This document shows positions 37,201-49,700 of a stretch of 54,797 nucleotides of DNA, one piece after another. Positions within the stretch are counted from its first letter, which is position 1, and every line of letters starts with the position of its first letter. The notes beneath the pieces are model-generated. The model saw only the letters and a program-made list of their open reading frames with translations, had not been told where the DNA came from and made no database searches. The translations under genes were made by a program, and so were the position numbers. Source of the DNA: Acanthaster planci (lineage: Eukaryota > Echinodermata > Asteroidea > Valvatida > Acanthasteridae); the NCBI RefSeq assembly GCF_001949145.1, contig NW_019091432.1, positions 238,800 to 293,596 on the forward strand. The letters run 5' to 3'.

Positions 37201-39383
37201 AAAGCTTCCATATAAATACTTTGGTGGAAATTTGTGGTGGAATTCGACTTTCATATTCTCCAGGCCATACATAATGATCTAATACTGGCAGCAAGGTCCA
37301 ATGCTTTCTGTATGGCAAATGTGTAAAACACCATCACACCCGCTCTATTAAAAATGGACACAAATCAATGATGCATAAATATACTAGTACTATGGTTATT
37401 ACATACATTTATGTATGCAAAATTGGGGCCCTCTTTTTGGAGATCTTGAAAATTTATTGTGCCCAGAAACGATATTGCTCAGCAAGGCCACTTCAAGACT
37501 TCAAGACCATGTGTTTTTGCTTTTAAAGAAGTCTCCCTCTCTTTCTCTTTGTCAAGGAATTATTCAGGCTCACATGCTTCATGAACCTTATTGAATTTTA
37601 ACCGATTTCAAACGTCTGCATTTGATTCTGTAATGGATTGTGTTTTGTTAAGAACTGCAGATTGAATTTTTAAAATTTTACATGACATCGTTCTGATTCT
37701 CAGCCACCGGTAACCTACATGTATCTTTGTCACTCAGTTGGCCTAACAATACCTTCCAGGGTGAGCCAATTTTAAGTGCTAAATAGTGAAAGAATTCAGT
37801 AATTTGCTCTCAAGTTTTTGTACAGAGGCTTATGTACAAGTATATGTAAAAAGGAGTGGGCCAAACAAACTTTTTCATTGAAAACAAACTCCTACGCACT
37901 TGTAATCCAATTCTGTTATTGTCTGGTTGCATGGACATAGAAGGTTGAAAAACAAAATATCAACATTACATTATTTTTGGTAACATCTGTCTTGCAGCAT
38001 AATGTACATTTCATTTCTGTTTTCTGGAGGGCTGGCAAGACATCCAGAACGAGGGGTATAAATATTATACCCTACCTGTTTACCAGCATCCCCTTATGAA
38101 CTTGCATCAGCAGCACGCCCCCAGGAGGCAACTACACATATCAAATCTACCATACCTGCATCAAGTAAATAAACAAACAGACAGAATGGGGAGTTAGATT
38201 GAGCTATATGTAGGTGCTTTTTGTCTGAAGTGTTTATTTTACTACAAGTTGTGCGGGGCAGAGTTTTGGGGAGGGGCACAGAATTTATGTGGGATAAATT
38301 CTGACGAACATGTATTAACAACACCATCTATGCATTGGCAAAGTCTGGAAATGGATAGGCTACAGTTAGAATTACATGCCAGTTTTTCACGGTTTCTTTG
38401 ATAACTTTTAGGGTAAATATGGTCAAGTTCCCTACTTCTTCAAGTAATTGTATATTTAGTCAAATACTGCAAAGTGTTTTTATGCCCAGAATACATTTTC
38501 AAACCTAGTACATGTTGCAGGAAATGCAAAGATGGTGAGTGTTTTATTAAATTACAGGTACGTGTGCATGAATTTTTACAGTGACTAGCCACAGGCAGCA
38601 CCTGCTTTCCATTCTCTGTGATGAACTTGGCAGAAAGTTTTACGATGACAGGTTTTAAGACTGGAAAAAACAGACTATATGCACTTGGACTGCCACAATA
38701 TACATGTACATGTATATCCTTGTATAAAGCTCCGCTCAAGGGCTATGGATTATGTCTGGGAAGACAAAAATGTTTTATTACCGTAGCTGGATTAACAAAC
38801 CCACCGTCTGTAAATGATGAAATGCTGGGGAAAAAATGACATTATTTATTCAAAAAGCCGGATCCTCAAGAGTATTTGGGGCATGATCCCAAATTTGGTT
38901 TGGTGGCTGTGACCATATCGAAACTGTATACTGAACATTATGCTGCTCAGGAAACAGTCGTCGGCGGGTGTGTGCCAACACAGCATGCTTACTGTGAATG
39001 GTCCACTAGGCTGGCGCGCTGTAAAGTCGTCAACAGGACATCAACCTACAGTTCAAATCACAATTTTAAGGAGAGATGGCGTCTTCAAACTCGTTGACAA
39101 GAGCATTTCCGATTTAACGGGGAAATTTCTCTTTTCTTCCCATTCATGTATGTGAGTAAACCATATATTATCATTATTGGAATCTTCGATTCTCACTTTA
39201 TCCACAGACAGGCACATTAGACATTTCAAGAACAGTTTCAAAGGTGAATTCGGAGGATTTTGACTGAGGGTACAAGCTACTTTAGAGAAATGAATTCATG
39301 GAAACAAAAGCCTATGGAAGGTACTTGGACCTTACTGTACCATCACGCAACCATGTCCAACTGTTATAAAAAAGGCAATTTGT
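34261..39383. other. Non-coding region
   Basis: No coding exon recognised. Includes a dense TACATGTA tract at 35599-35680 and the possible LINE tail at 34372-34387. Confidence 0.45.
35599..35680. repeat. TACATGTA palindrome array
   Basis: About 80 bases built almost wholly of GTACAT/ATGTAC units in several spacings; each unit is its own reverse complement, so the tract could extrude or fold. Confidence 0.9.
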
Positions 39384-39848
39384 TACGGCTGTGCCAAATA
39401 TCCGAACAACCGAATATTTGATTGATTGTCAAATATTCAAATAGTATTTTTCAAATTTGAATATTCAAATGCAAAATTAACGAAAAGGAAGGGAAAATTT
39501 CTTTTGTTATGAATGAGAAAAATTGCACTGTGGAGGCTTGTTTCAAGCAGAATCAAATGAAACGCATCAGAAATCTTACGATTTAAAAGGAACTTATTCA
39601 TTAAACAATTTAAAAGGAACAGAAATTTTCTAATTTTTTTGCTAAATCGTGGCTGGAGATACTCCTAGACATGGGAAGATATTATATTGATCATAATGTA
39701 CAATTGTGTGTGTTATTGGTTTTTGCAACTGATTTTGTACACGGTTTGGTACAACAATCTGCCGGTCGGTGAGACCGAATATTCAGATATAAAATCAACT
39801 GAAGGTCGAATATTCGAATAGTAAATTATTCGATTTGACTCAGCCCTA
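39384..39848. mobile_element. hAT-type element rich in TATTCGAATA words
   Basis: Starts TACGGCTGTGCCAAATATCC and ends GAATAATTTACTATTCGA-type sequence closing with CAGCCCTA; the ends are imperfect inverted repeats (TA-GGCTG). Flanks CAATTTGT (39376-39383) and TGATTTGT (39849-39856) match at 6 of 8 positions, in line with an old 8-bp hAT duplication. Inside, repeated TTTGAATATTCAAAT and ATATTCGAATAG palindromes occur near both ends. No transposase. Confidence 0.7.
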
Positions 39849-39976
39849 TGATTTGTAGGGTCCAAGTTACTGGGACTAGTCACTAGTACAGTAGTAGTAT
39901 ATGGCTATTTATGAGGTTTGTATAAACCCTGGAACTGGAAGTACATTACAGGGGATCAGGTCAACTCGGACCCAAA

Positions 39977-40863
39977 NNNNNNNNNNNNNNNNNNNNNNNN
40001 NNNNNNNNNNNNNNNNNNNNNNNNNNNNNNNNNNNNNNNNNNNNNNNNNNNNNNNNNNNNNNNNNNNNNNNNNNNNNNNNNNNNNNNNNNNNNNNNNNNN
40101 NNNNNNNNNNNNNNNNNNNNNNNNNNNNNNNNNNNNNNNNNNNNNNNNNNNNNNNNNNNNNNNNNNNNNNNNNNNNNNNNNNNNNNNNNNNNNNNNNNNN
40201 NNNNNNNNNNNNNNNNNNNNNNNNNNNNNNNNNNNNNNNNNNNNNNNNNNNNNNNNNNNNNNNNNNNNNNNNNNNNNNNNNNNNNNNNNNNNNNNNNNNN
40301 NNNNNNNNNNNNNNNNNNNNNNNNNNNNNNNNNNNNNNNNNNNNNNNNNNNNNNNNNNNNNNNNNNNNNNNNNNNNNNNNNNNNNNNNNNNNNNNNNNNN
40401 NNNNNNNNNNNNNNNNNNNNNNNNNNNNNNNNNNNNNNNNNNNNNNNNNNNNNNNNNNNNNNNNNNNNNNNNNNNNNNNNNNNNNNNNNNNNNNNNNNNN
40501 NNNNNNNNNNNNNNNNNNNNNNNNNNNNNNNNNNNNNNNNNNNNNNNNNNNNNNNNNNNNNNNNNNNNNNNNNNNNNNNNNNNNNNNNNNNNNNNNNNNN
40601 NNNNNNNNNNNNNNNNNNNNNNNNNNNNNNNNNNNNNNNNNNNNNNNNNNNNNNNNNNNNNNNNNNNNNNNNNNNNNNNNNNNNNNNNNNNNNNNNNNNN
40701 NNNNNNNNNNNNNNNNNNNNNNNNNNNNNNNNNNNNNNNNNNNNNNNNNNNNNNNNNNNNNNNNNNNNNNNNNNNNNNNNNNNNNNNNNNNNNNNNNNNN
40801 NNNNNNNNNNNNNNNNNNNNNNNNNNNNNNNNNNNNNNNNNNNNNNNNNNNNNNNNNNNNNNN
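39977..40863. other. Assembly gap (Ns)
   Basis: 887 unknown bases. The long open frames that span it are artefacts of the Ns. Confidence 1.
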
Positions 40864-41077
40864 ACTCGAAACCCATTACAGTACCCATGGACATGAAGGA
40901 AAGAGTTCCATATATACAGAAAACACTACACTAACAGCAATCAGAAAAGGATAACGTCCTAAAAAGTGAATCGAAATTTCTGATGCATTTCTACATGGAA
41001 ATTTATAGAAAACACTGTGTGACTAGGCCTATATTCCGACAAGTCTCGTACTAGCCTGGACCCGTAAGTAAAGTTTA

Positions 41078-41120
41078 AACTGGGCCCGACAGGATACACC
41101 GGTATATGTCGGGCCCAGTT
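41078..41120. repeat. 14-bp perfect inverted repeat with GGGCCC core
   Basis: AACTGGGCCCGACA (41078-41091) is exactly reverse-complemented at 41107-41120, with a 15-base loop that itself has an ATAC/GTAT pair around ACCG. Either strand could form a long GC-rich hairpin. Confidence 0.9.
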
Positions 41121-41130
41121 GACGGCCCTA

Positions 41131-41218
41131 CCTCCGTACCACCACTCGCCAGGTTTGTGCACAGCCACGAGGCCAGGGGCATCAAGTGTTGTCCGTAGGA
41201 TGGAACTCTTTCCACACT
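41131..41218 (-). CDS. Orphan exon-like segment, unassigned
   Basis: On the minus strand a strong acceptor context (branch-like ctaatc, then ...aatcttttcttattatcag) precedes an open 88-base stretch ending in GTACGGAG|gtaggg. It reads CGKSSILRTTLDAPGLVAV followed by HKPGEWWYGG. Composition is GC-richer than the flanks and codon use looks protein-like. GKSS recalls a P-loop end, and L-V-A-V-H-K-P-G recalls the opening strand of pseudouridine synthases, but neither is enough for an assignment. It could belong to a third gene, to a 5' exon of a minus-strand transcript, or to a decayed insert. No partner exon was found; the assembly gap lies just downstream. Confidence 0.35.
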
Positions 41219-42989
41219 GATAATAAGAAAAGATTGATTAGAAAAGCTTACTCAGTCATTCTTGTCACAAACAACTTTCTTCTGAAAAGTTTTCACCAGA
41301 ACTCGCGGAGTTTGCAATTCGGAGTGTAACCTATGTAGTGAAGCTACATATATAATGTGTACATGTATAATGTACATGTACACGACTTCCTGGTGTCATG
41401 TCTGTGATGGAGAACTTAACGTTCAATGGTCTATGGAGAGCGAAACTGACAAAACGTCCTACTGATTATTAAATAATGCTGAGCGTCCTTCACGTATCAC
41501 GCGCACAGACGTACCCGTCCCTAGGTGTACAAACCAGGGAAAGTGCTGCATGTTGCGTACTTACCTTTGTATTCATGCTTTCATTAATATTGCAAACAAA
41601 CTAACAAAAAAACGGTTGCAGAAAAACAGCCTCAAAGCGTCCAAATTTGCCCCCTCTTTGGGGACATTCTCTCTTTGGAGAAAATTGGAAGCACCGTGGC
41701 AGAGAAATGTGTGTCATGTAGGAGCAGTTTTTCCCCAATAGAAAATATAGAAAACAAGTTCTTGGGCAAAACTGGCTCCTCACCATGCAGCTTTTTTAGA
41801 GAAAACCTGATAAACCATGACAGTTCACAAGCAAAATTGTATGCATCTATGCTTTCTCTGACTGAGCTCTGTTGTGTTCGTTATAACTACAAAACTGAAT
41901 AGGCTGGTTTCCTGTTATGACTGATCTATCAAAGATATCAGAATCTTTCGATTTTGGAACCAGACCACTCGGTTCAGCCTGCTGACGTACTTGTGTCAGA
42001 GTTCCATGGAACCAACTAGTAAAGGATGACTGGAGTCAGTCCAAGACAAAAATTGCAACATACTAAGTTTATCTCCACTCGCAGAGCACTGGAAATAAAA
42101 ATAAGTCTGTTGACGCAACTTTCCTCTTGCTGTATTACTTTTGTAAAACATATCCAGTGGCATATGTGCCAGAAATTGGGAGAGGGAGTGGGGGATGGAG
42201 TTTTATGGATTTTTTAGAGGGGATGTCTCGCTCGGCCTTGCGGAAATTTGAAATGGGGGGAGAGCCGACCCCATATGACACTGTAAGGGACGATGATCAT
42301 GATACAGATAGAAATCTGTAATATTTATTACATTTATGCAGAATCTTACATAAGAATGGCATATGTTTGTTTGTTTTTTCATTGTTTTCCCTTTTTGAGC
42401 GATATTGAAACATTTCAATCGTTGGGAAGTCCACAGAAAATCTTCAGAATCCGCTTTAAGGCTTTTGCTTACCACAGTGGGGGAACGATTCAATAGCCCC
42501 CCCCCCCAAAAAAAGGGGGGTATATTCCTCCATTGCCCCGGGATTTACACCCGTGCATAATAAAATTAAGGCAGCAAGCGACCGCGAGGCCAATCCGCCT
42601 CGAGCAGAAGCACCCCGACCCCCTCGGTTGAAAACAGCCATATTGCAGTGCGGGTCGGTGTTGTTCATTTTTGTTCGTTCACTCGTCACCCAGCGCCCAA
42701 ACTTGGCGCTGGGAAGGACTGGTGGCCTTACGTGTACACAGATTTTATATTAGTGAAGGAATACGCCACACGTTGTCACAGCTAACGACGAGCCGGAGAG
42801 CATTCAGTGAACAGCGGCCGAGTATATGCTTGTCTTAAAGAATGCGTAACAGCATGACTCCTGTGGACTGCAAATTCTGAATGTTAAATTTCTCAATTAC
42901 CATACATTTAGGTGATTTTCCATCGAGCTCAGAATTTAAAAAGAGCTGATCCTAAAACTACGTGTAATGCATTCTAAAGTCGTTCCGAA
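41219..42989. other. Intergenic region, partly GC-rich
   Basis: No exon recognised. 42580-42720 is CpG-rich, with a GGCCAATCC (CCAAT box) and a 9-bp inverted repeat CCCAGCGCC/GGCGCTGGG (42700-42724). A minus-strand frame across it (42689-42456) looks repeat-like rather than genic. Confidence 0.4.
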
Positions 42990-43203
42990 CAGTGGCGTAG
43001 CTAGGATTTTACTGGGGGGGCACAAAGGGGCACCAGCATCTTATGGGGACACCAACTTTCAGTGGTGTGTTTTTTGGGGGAAAGTTTTTGTTAGCCTTGT
43101 TTAATATCCATTCCTCCGTTTTTTTTCAGTGGGGGGGGGGCACCTGGGGGGCACAGGGATTGGGGGGGCACGTGCTCCCAGCCCCCCCCCCGCTACGCCA
43201 CAC
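42990..43203. mobile_element. hAT-type MITE, CAGTGGCGTAGC family
   Basis: Begins CAGTGGCGTAGCTAGGA and ends GCTACGCCACAC, inverted repeats matching at 10 of 12 positions. Flanking GTTCCGAA (42982-42989) and GTACCGAA (43204-43211) form a 7-of-8 target duplication. The interior is a run of G- and C-tracts (GGGGGGGCAC). CAGTGGCGTAGC termini are widespread among animal hAT elements. Confidence 0.85.
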
Positions 43204-43582
43204 GTACCGAACAACTGAAACTCTCAATCCTCAAGTTTGACATCCTCAGTGCGAGTAGCTGTTACGTTGTGCTTTATTTATTACATGTACGTCGCACTTT
43301 TAATATGTATAGTCTATCTTCTTTTTTCCAGAAAGAAAAAAAAGATTAAAAGTCCAAGAGATTCAAAAGCCCTGTACATACATGTATACATTATATTTAC
43401 TTCAGTTAACATTTTCGTTGCATATCATTATATTATTGTTTCCTGACGTAACTTAGCGTTCTTTATCGTTTTATAAGCTTGTTTTACACCATAGACTTAA
43501 ATAAGATCACTAAAAAACTTTCCTGTTTGCGAACTATAATTTTGCTACTTTGCGCCCACAGTAGAATTTGCAGAGCTAAAGC

Positions 43583-43592
43583 CGCATGCGCG
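43583..43592. promoter_or_regulatory. NRF1-like site in the FAM227-like promoter
   Basis: CGCATGCGCG, 20 bases before the start codon, is nearly the NRF1 consensus GCGCATGCGC. The start region AAAATGGCGGAC also matches a YY1-type element often placed at the +1 of housekeeping genes. Confidence 0.6.
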
Positions 43593-43611
43593 GTAAACTA
43601 GGTGATTCAAA

Positions 43612-43748
43612 ATGGCGGACATAAACAGGACGAACTCTCCCATGAACTTGTATCGAGAAGATGTTTTAGACACCAAAGAAGAGCTTGACAAAGCAAGAGA
43701 AAAATTAATCGGAGAGCAGAAAAAGACAGCGCGTATCCTTAAATCTAT
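43612..43748 (+). CDS. FAM227-like exon 1
   Basis: ATGGCGGAC start in a strong context behind an NRF1-like site. 45 codons and two bases; the frame would stop two codons after the donor (TAT|gtgaag; TGA at 43750). Rich in Glu, Lys and Asp. A second possible donor at 43733 (gtatcc) gives phase 1 and does not fit exon 2. Confidence 0.6.
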
Positions 43749-46700
43749 GTGAAGTGAATATGTTTGATAGTATGAGATATCTTAGAAGAGTTAAAGCACA
43801 ACGGCTACAGACATGGTTATCTCCGATTGTTTAAGTAGTTTCGTGAAAAAAATTAGGGATGACAGAAACCTAAATTAAACTAGGATTACCATGGTTGCCC
43901 GTAGGCTAGGCCTAGGCCTATATATGGAACTCCTTCCTTTCAGAACACGGTGTCAGTAAATCTGTTCAATTTTGGACTGTTGGACTTGGAGAACTTAGAG
44001 TTAGGCCTAGCCCTGGCCTAGTTCTAACAATCCCCTCCTTCCTCCATGTAACCTTTAATAGTCTACTTTCAGAATTAGGCCTACTCCGTCATACTCTGTG
44101 TATGATGGAGTAGTGACTTGAAGTTACCTTAGTCAGACCTGATTACATGTAGAAATTCTACCCATTTACTGTGAGAAGTGGTCTTTTGGTTCCATACTGT
44201 CAGACTGTACTTAAGGATTGGCACAACCATTGCCATGATTGCCCGACATAGGAAACCCACATCTATGAGATGAAATTTGGACCTGAAACATGTGTTCGCA
44301 CGGTTACTCCCGTTACCACAAGTAGGATGCGTGCGCATTACACTCGGGTACAGGAGTATAATCCCCCTTAAGTGAGAGTATACTCTTGCTAACCCTCGGG
44401 TTGTACTCCAGCTGATGAGCACTCAGGAGTATACTCATTTTAAGGCGAGTAGCTTGCTCAAACACACCCACTAGTACAGGTGCATGAACATGTACCGGTA
44501 CTTGATCTACACAATAGTATAATTTCCGATGTCACTTCCCTTTTAATAGCCAGAACCACAGATCATAAAAAGTAAAGTGAAATATACTGCAATTTAACTT
44601 GGAATTCGATTGGAAATTTTGAAGGAGGAAAGAATTTTATGTGATAATGTATACCTACGGACACCGCTAAGTTTTCCCTGACCTGTTCGTCATCTTAAAG
44701 CAATAAAATGTCCTAAAAAGTCAAATTTAGCAGTGAAAGTAATGCGGTGTTCACTTTGAAAATTCCAAAAATTTCATAAACCAGTCTCATACATGTACAT
44801 GTACAGTAGGCCTGCATGTAGTATTTGTACAGTCTACAGAGGGTGTCAAGGAGTGTCCGTATCTGGCATGTCTGAAATACTTTTCTTCTAGGAAGTGCTT
44901 TGAGTCATACTCGCTCTCTACTGCTACACGCTTGCTCACTCAGTAATTCAGTTCAGTGCTGGCTATACATTTAAATTTAAAAAGAAGAAGGCGTGACCGG
45001 ATCTCAGCAAAATATAAAGTATTCATTTTGATACCATTTTCTTAAATTAATTAAAATGGGCGAAACTTTATCTAAACTGAGTTGTCTAAACCAAAAGTAA
45101 AAGACTTTTTTCCAAAATACAGCAAAGGAATGCTTTGTCTTTCCTGAGTGTAATGTACGGCACAGCGTTCCTGGTGGGCAGCATTGAAAGAGTTAACGAG
45201 AGGATAGCAACCTTGGACAGGGAGCTGCAGGGTTTCTCTGAACTGTTGATTGAGAGTAAGGCCACCAATGTTCCTGATGATGTCCTGCCAATGTCACCAA
45301 GATTTCAGAAGGGTCCCCAGAAAGGTAATCATCTATGTAGGCTTGCATTCAGAAAGTCTGACAAATTCCATAAATTGTAAAAAAAAGTAACTTCCCCAAA
45401 TAAAAAAAACAGAAGTCAATCCAACAAACCCAAAGCTCTAGATATTTTGAAAAGTACACGTGGCCAGAGTCGTGGGAAAAAATTGAGAGTAATAATTGTC
45501 AATTTGATATACAGGCAACGATTGAAAGGATCCTCATCCCTATAAATATTGATAGATTTGACACTTGAAGGTTGTAATAAATGTTTTTATTCATTATAAA
45601 AAGTTTCTGTGATGATTAAACTGAATAAGTAATATCACTTCTCCCGTGATGTTCAGATTAAAACCAATATAAAGTACACTTACCAATACATGTACATTGG
45701 ATAATATACGGAAAAACTGAGTCATTAAAAACCAAAGGAAAAACTTAACTCTTTTGGCCTAAAAATTGAAAATATGAAATGCTTTAATAAATACATTTTT
45801 TGAATACATGCATGGTATCATACTCTTCGAACTTGTTCCGAATTTGACAATATTGCTTGATGCCAAGATCAGTTTATGATACTTGTATGAACATACTGCT
45901 GTTTGTTTTCTGGGCCTAATTTGCTTTTGCTTCTTATTTGTGATGTTTCGTTAACGTCTTACTCTTCCAAGCGTTGCGCCTTTTATTTGAAACAAACTGT
46001 GCTTTCCATTCCTTGCCTCTTCCTGCAGTTTCTCGTAAGTTGCTTGCAAATGAATCCTCTGCCACCTCTCTAGCTTTTTGTGATGTGCGCTGACAGGCAC
46101 ACTGTGGTAACACAGCTTTTGAGTGTGCAGTGATTTTTTTCCTCATTGCTTTTTTTTTTCTGCCGAAGGGGGCATCACCATTAGTTGATTGTCTTGGAGG
46201 GAGCTGGGTTTCTAACAATTTGTCCAGTGACCCGCACATGAAAGTTCCCCGCTGTGAGCCGGATACATTGTGCTTGGAATGTTTCATTCACAAGCATTAT
46301 TACTGTACTGGTAGCTTCAGGCTTTCATGCCATTCACTTTAAATACGCTGTGCATGTTCCTGTCTTTGAAAAAAAGAGATTTGGAGTACCACAGGTGTTT
46401 TCATAACGTTCGAAATTTATTCAAAGGCAAGTTGGACTTGTCTTTAGAAAAGCTGCTGTCTGCATTGCCCTTGTTATGGCCTTGTCAAGTGATAATCTCT
46501 TCAAAGAAAACTTGAGTACCGTTCAAATCCATAAAATCTGCCACCAACGATATGTTGAGCCCCCTCCCAAATCACTTGGTGATACCTTCCTTCACCTCAG
46601 TAGATCTAGAGAAGTCATCCAGTGAAGTCATTGTATAAACATTCCTTGTTCACCCACATTCTTGGAGAGTTTAGACACTGTCAACCTTGTAAAGTACTGC

Positions 46701-49700
46701 CTCTTTCAAGCTTTAGTTGGGCGTGCACATCTTAATGTGAATTTGTCCATTTCTAAGCTTTGTATAAACCACATTCAGTGTACATTGTTGTGTAGTTTTA
46801 TGTAACAGAAAGTCAGAAATTATGTACACAAGCAAATATCAAGTTTCAAAAGTCAGCTCAATAATGAGAATTGTCTTTGCACAAGCTTCAAATAACATTT
46901 GTACAATTTAATTACTTAGATGTACGTACATGTACATGTACCTACATGTACCAGTACATACCTGTAAGTTACTTCACATTCATGCCACACTGTGGCTATA
47001 CAAATCTTCATTATTCTGTCATTTTCAATACACATTTCTTTTTCCAGTACATGTAGGGTAGATTTGTTTATTTGGTATTGTACACTAATTTTTATTCACT
47101 GACAGCCAGCCATAAAAATGTATTTCCAATACTAGTTGTTTTCATCTGCATGTACAGCACATGTACATTACCAGTGTGTTTGTCATGAAAGAGACTGTAA
47201 AAACAGGAGAATTACCAGTAGGACTGTACAGAAACCTGTTTGTTTTGTGCATTTTCCCTACATTTTGCATATTCCCTCTCCATAATTCTTTTTTTTTTCC
47301 TTCTTCTCTGAATCTCTTTTTTTCTGCCCTTGTTTAGTCGGTCACCATAACATACGTGTACATGTACCTCATGTAAAATATCTCATGTATTGATAGGAAT
47401 TAATAATGACCATATACTGAGCTTGTGGCAAATTAAAGATTTTGAATGGAAAGATTTGATGGCCTGTTACGTATAAGGGATCAGCTTGCCAACAAAAATT
47501 GCAAAACTGTTTGCCGTGATACCTGTAGATGTGATAATTTATATCAAACTCCTATTTTTGTGTGATTTCCTGCAGTGCGCTTTCAGTAGAAAAAAAGTTT
47601 TACTTTTTCTTGAATGCTCAGGGAATTTTTTCAATACAGTCTGCATGGTCTGAAAAACCTGCGCGTTGTGGTGGTGTATGAATGAACAAAGGTGCAGAAA
47701 ACATACATGTACATTGGTTGTTTTGGCTTCACACAACAGTTTCCGCAATGCTGGTAGCTCTGTGGTAGACTAGAGAATAGTTTTTTTTTTTTTCAATTAT
47801 CGACATCATCACCATTACACACTGCAAAGGGTCCATGGTGCATACACAGTACTTACAGCACCGGTACACCATGGTGCATAGATACCCATACATGTGCGTG
47901 TGTACTGGTTGTTGATTTAGCTCACCAAACTGATTAAAACCTGATTTTAGAGGCACTTTCATCATCTACTTGATGGAGACGGTGCATCGGGTTTTACAAT
48001 TGCTGGCATACAGTACCTGTACAAGTGGCCGCATATTTTCATTTTCATAGAAAAACCATTTTTCACTGCCTACAGTTTTGTAGCTTTTGATGTTGGTTGT
48101 ATATTCTACATACATGTACATATACTCCTAGGTTGGTCATAGAATGCTTCCATTAGTTTGCTGTGTAGTCACACATAGTGTACTTGTTCATACACTTTCT
48201 ACATTTGAGCCTGAAGTTTGACAAAGAAATTCAAAGGACCTTGGTACACTGAAGCAGACTGTGCAGTCTTGGGCATATGTATGGATCAACTTCAGATCAG
48301 CATGTTGTTTTTTTTTTTTCAAATTTTTACCAAGTAGTCCTTTGGTGTTCATGTGTCAAGGAAACGTTGCAAGTTTTGGAGACCTCAACTTTGAGCTGGA
48401 CCTTGAAGTAATGAAGCTGAATCCTATTTGTCACAGGCACAAAGATAACATTAGTAGCAACACGCAGTTGTACATGTAGTTAACGATAGTGCATATATGT
48501 ATTGCTGTGCGTAATTAACTAACATGCATTCATCTACGCGTTTGCTGTGACTAACAACCACCTCTACTGATTGGTCAAAGTTTTGGTAGATTAATCCATT
48601 TTTTTGTTCAAACATCTACCCTGGACAGCATCGGATGTGAAAGAACTGAATCAATTTGCTGGCGTGTACGCTGCTAAATCGAGTAAGAACTATTGGAACT
48701 AAATCCCCTTTTACCGTCTGTTTTTGTTCTTATGTACATGTACCTGTGCACTTGTGCAAGGGTTACCAAACAAAACCGTTTGGTTGTACACAGTGCATAT
48801 ACCCCACAAGTACAGCTTGAAATTGAAACTGGGAATTTATGTGTAAGAGGACAGACTAACGGGCAATGCCTGTGTTTCTTTTATTTCTTTGTGGTTAATT
48901 TTTTTTTTGGGGCAAAAAAATAATGGAAGGTGGAATGTAAACCTCAAATAGTGACTACCAAAATAATGTCTCATACCCTCCAGCCCCCCCCCCAAAAAAA
49001 CCCTCAAAATGTGATCTGATAGTTTTTGTCATTTGTCAAATTGCCCCCTCAGGACCGTGATAGATATTCTTTGTTTTCTTTTGGTTTTGCGTTTTCTGTA
49101 CGTGTACATGTACATGATGGAGCCTGGACAGAGGCCTCAATCTCCAGTAATTCTGAATTCTATTATGATAGGGTGTAAAGTTTTCTGTCAGCAACAATCT
49201 TTTATTTGTGCCTTTTACACAAATTATTGTCACCATTTAATTAATATGGCTGCCCTCTTTAAAAAGCATAATGAATAACCTGTATTTATAACTTTGGATC
49301 ATTTTCACTGGCTAATTGTTTTCCTCAAAACTAAAATTGCATGCTTTTCCAGTTGCAGGGTGAGTCTTTGAAAAAGAGAGAGATTAACACAGTATTAAAC
49401 CCTGAAAAATTCATTTACTAATTGAAAAGAAAGTGAAACGTGTACATGTACTGAAGTTCTACTAAGTGTTAAAATCAAATTGTAATTCTTCTTTATCAAC
49501 TTACCTCCGGCATGGAGGAAGATAATGTACAACATGCATGCAAATGCAGGCTTTTTTTTATTCCTTTTACCACGCTCAAGAAATTGCATGATTATTCTTG
49601 CATGAATGCAGTTTGTAACTGTAGGCTTTTGTGGGTGATGCATCCCTTGGGTTTTACCTTATTTGAAGTGCCATTTCTTGTTTTGGCTTTACATTATTCC

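Noticed and set aside
39901-40934. Open frames of more than 300 codons on both strands
   Set aside because: They consist almost wholly of unknown residues from the run of Ns.
42456-42689. Minus-strand frame with Gly/Arg/Ala-rich sequence in a CpG-rich block
   Set aside because: No family resemblance; sequence looks repeat-derived, and no splice sites support it.
43885-43905. Possible RFX X-box (ATTACCATGGTTGCC) in the first intron of the FAM227-like gene
   Set aside because: The second half site (GGTTGC) does not match RGNAAC, so the palindrome needed for RFX is broken.
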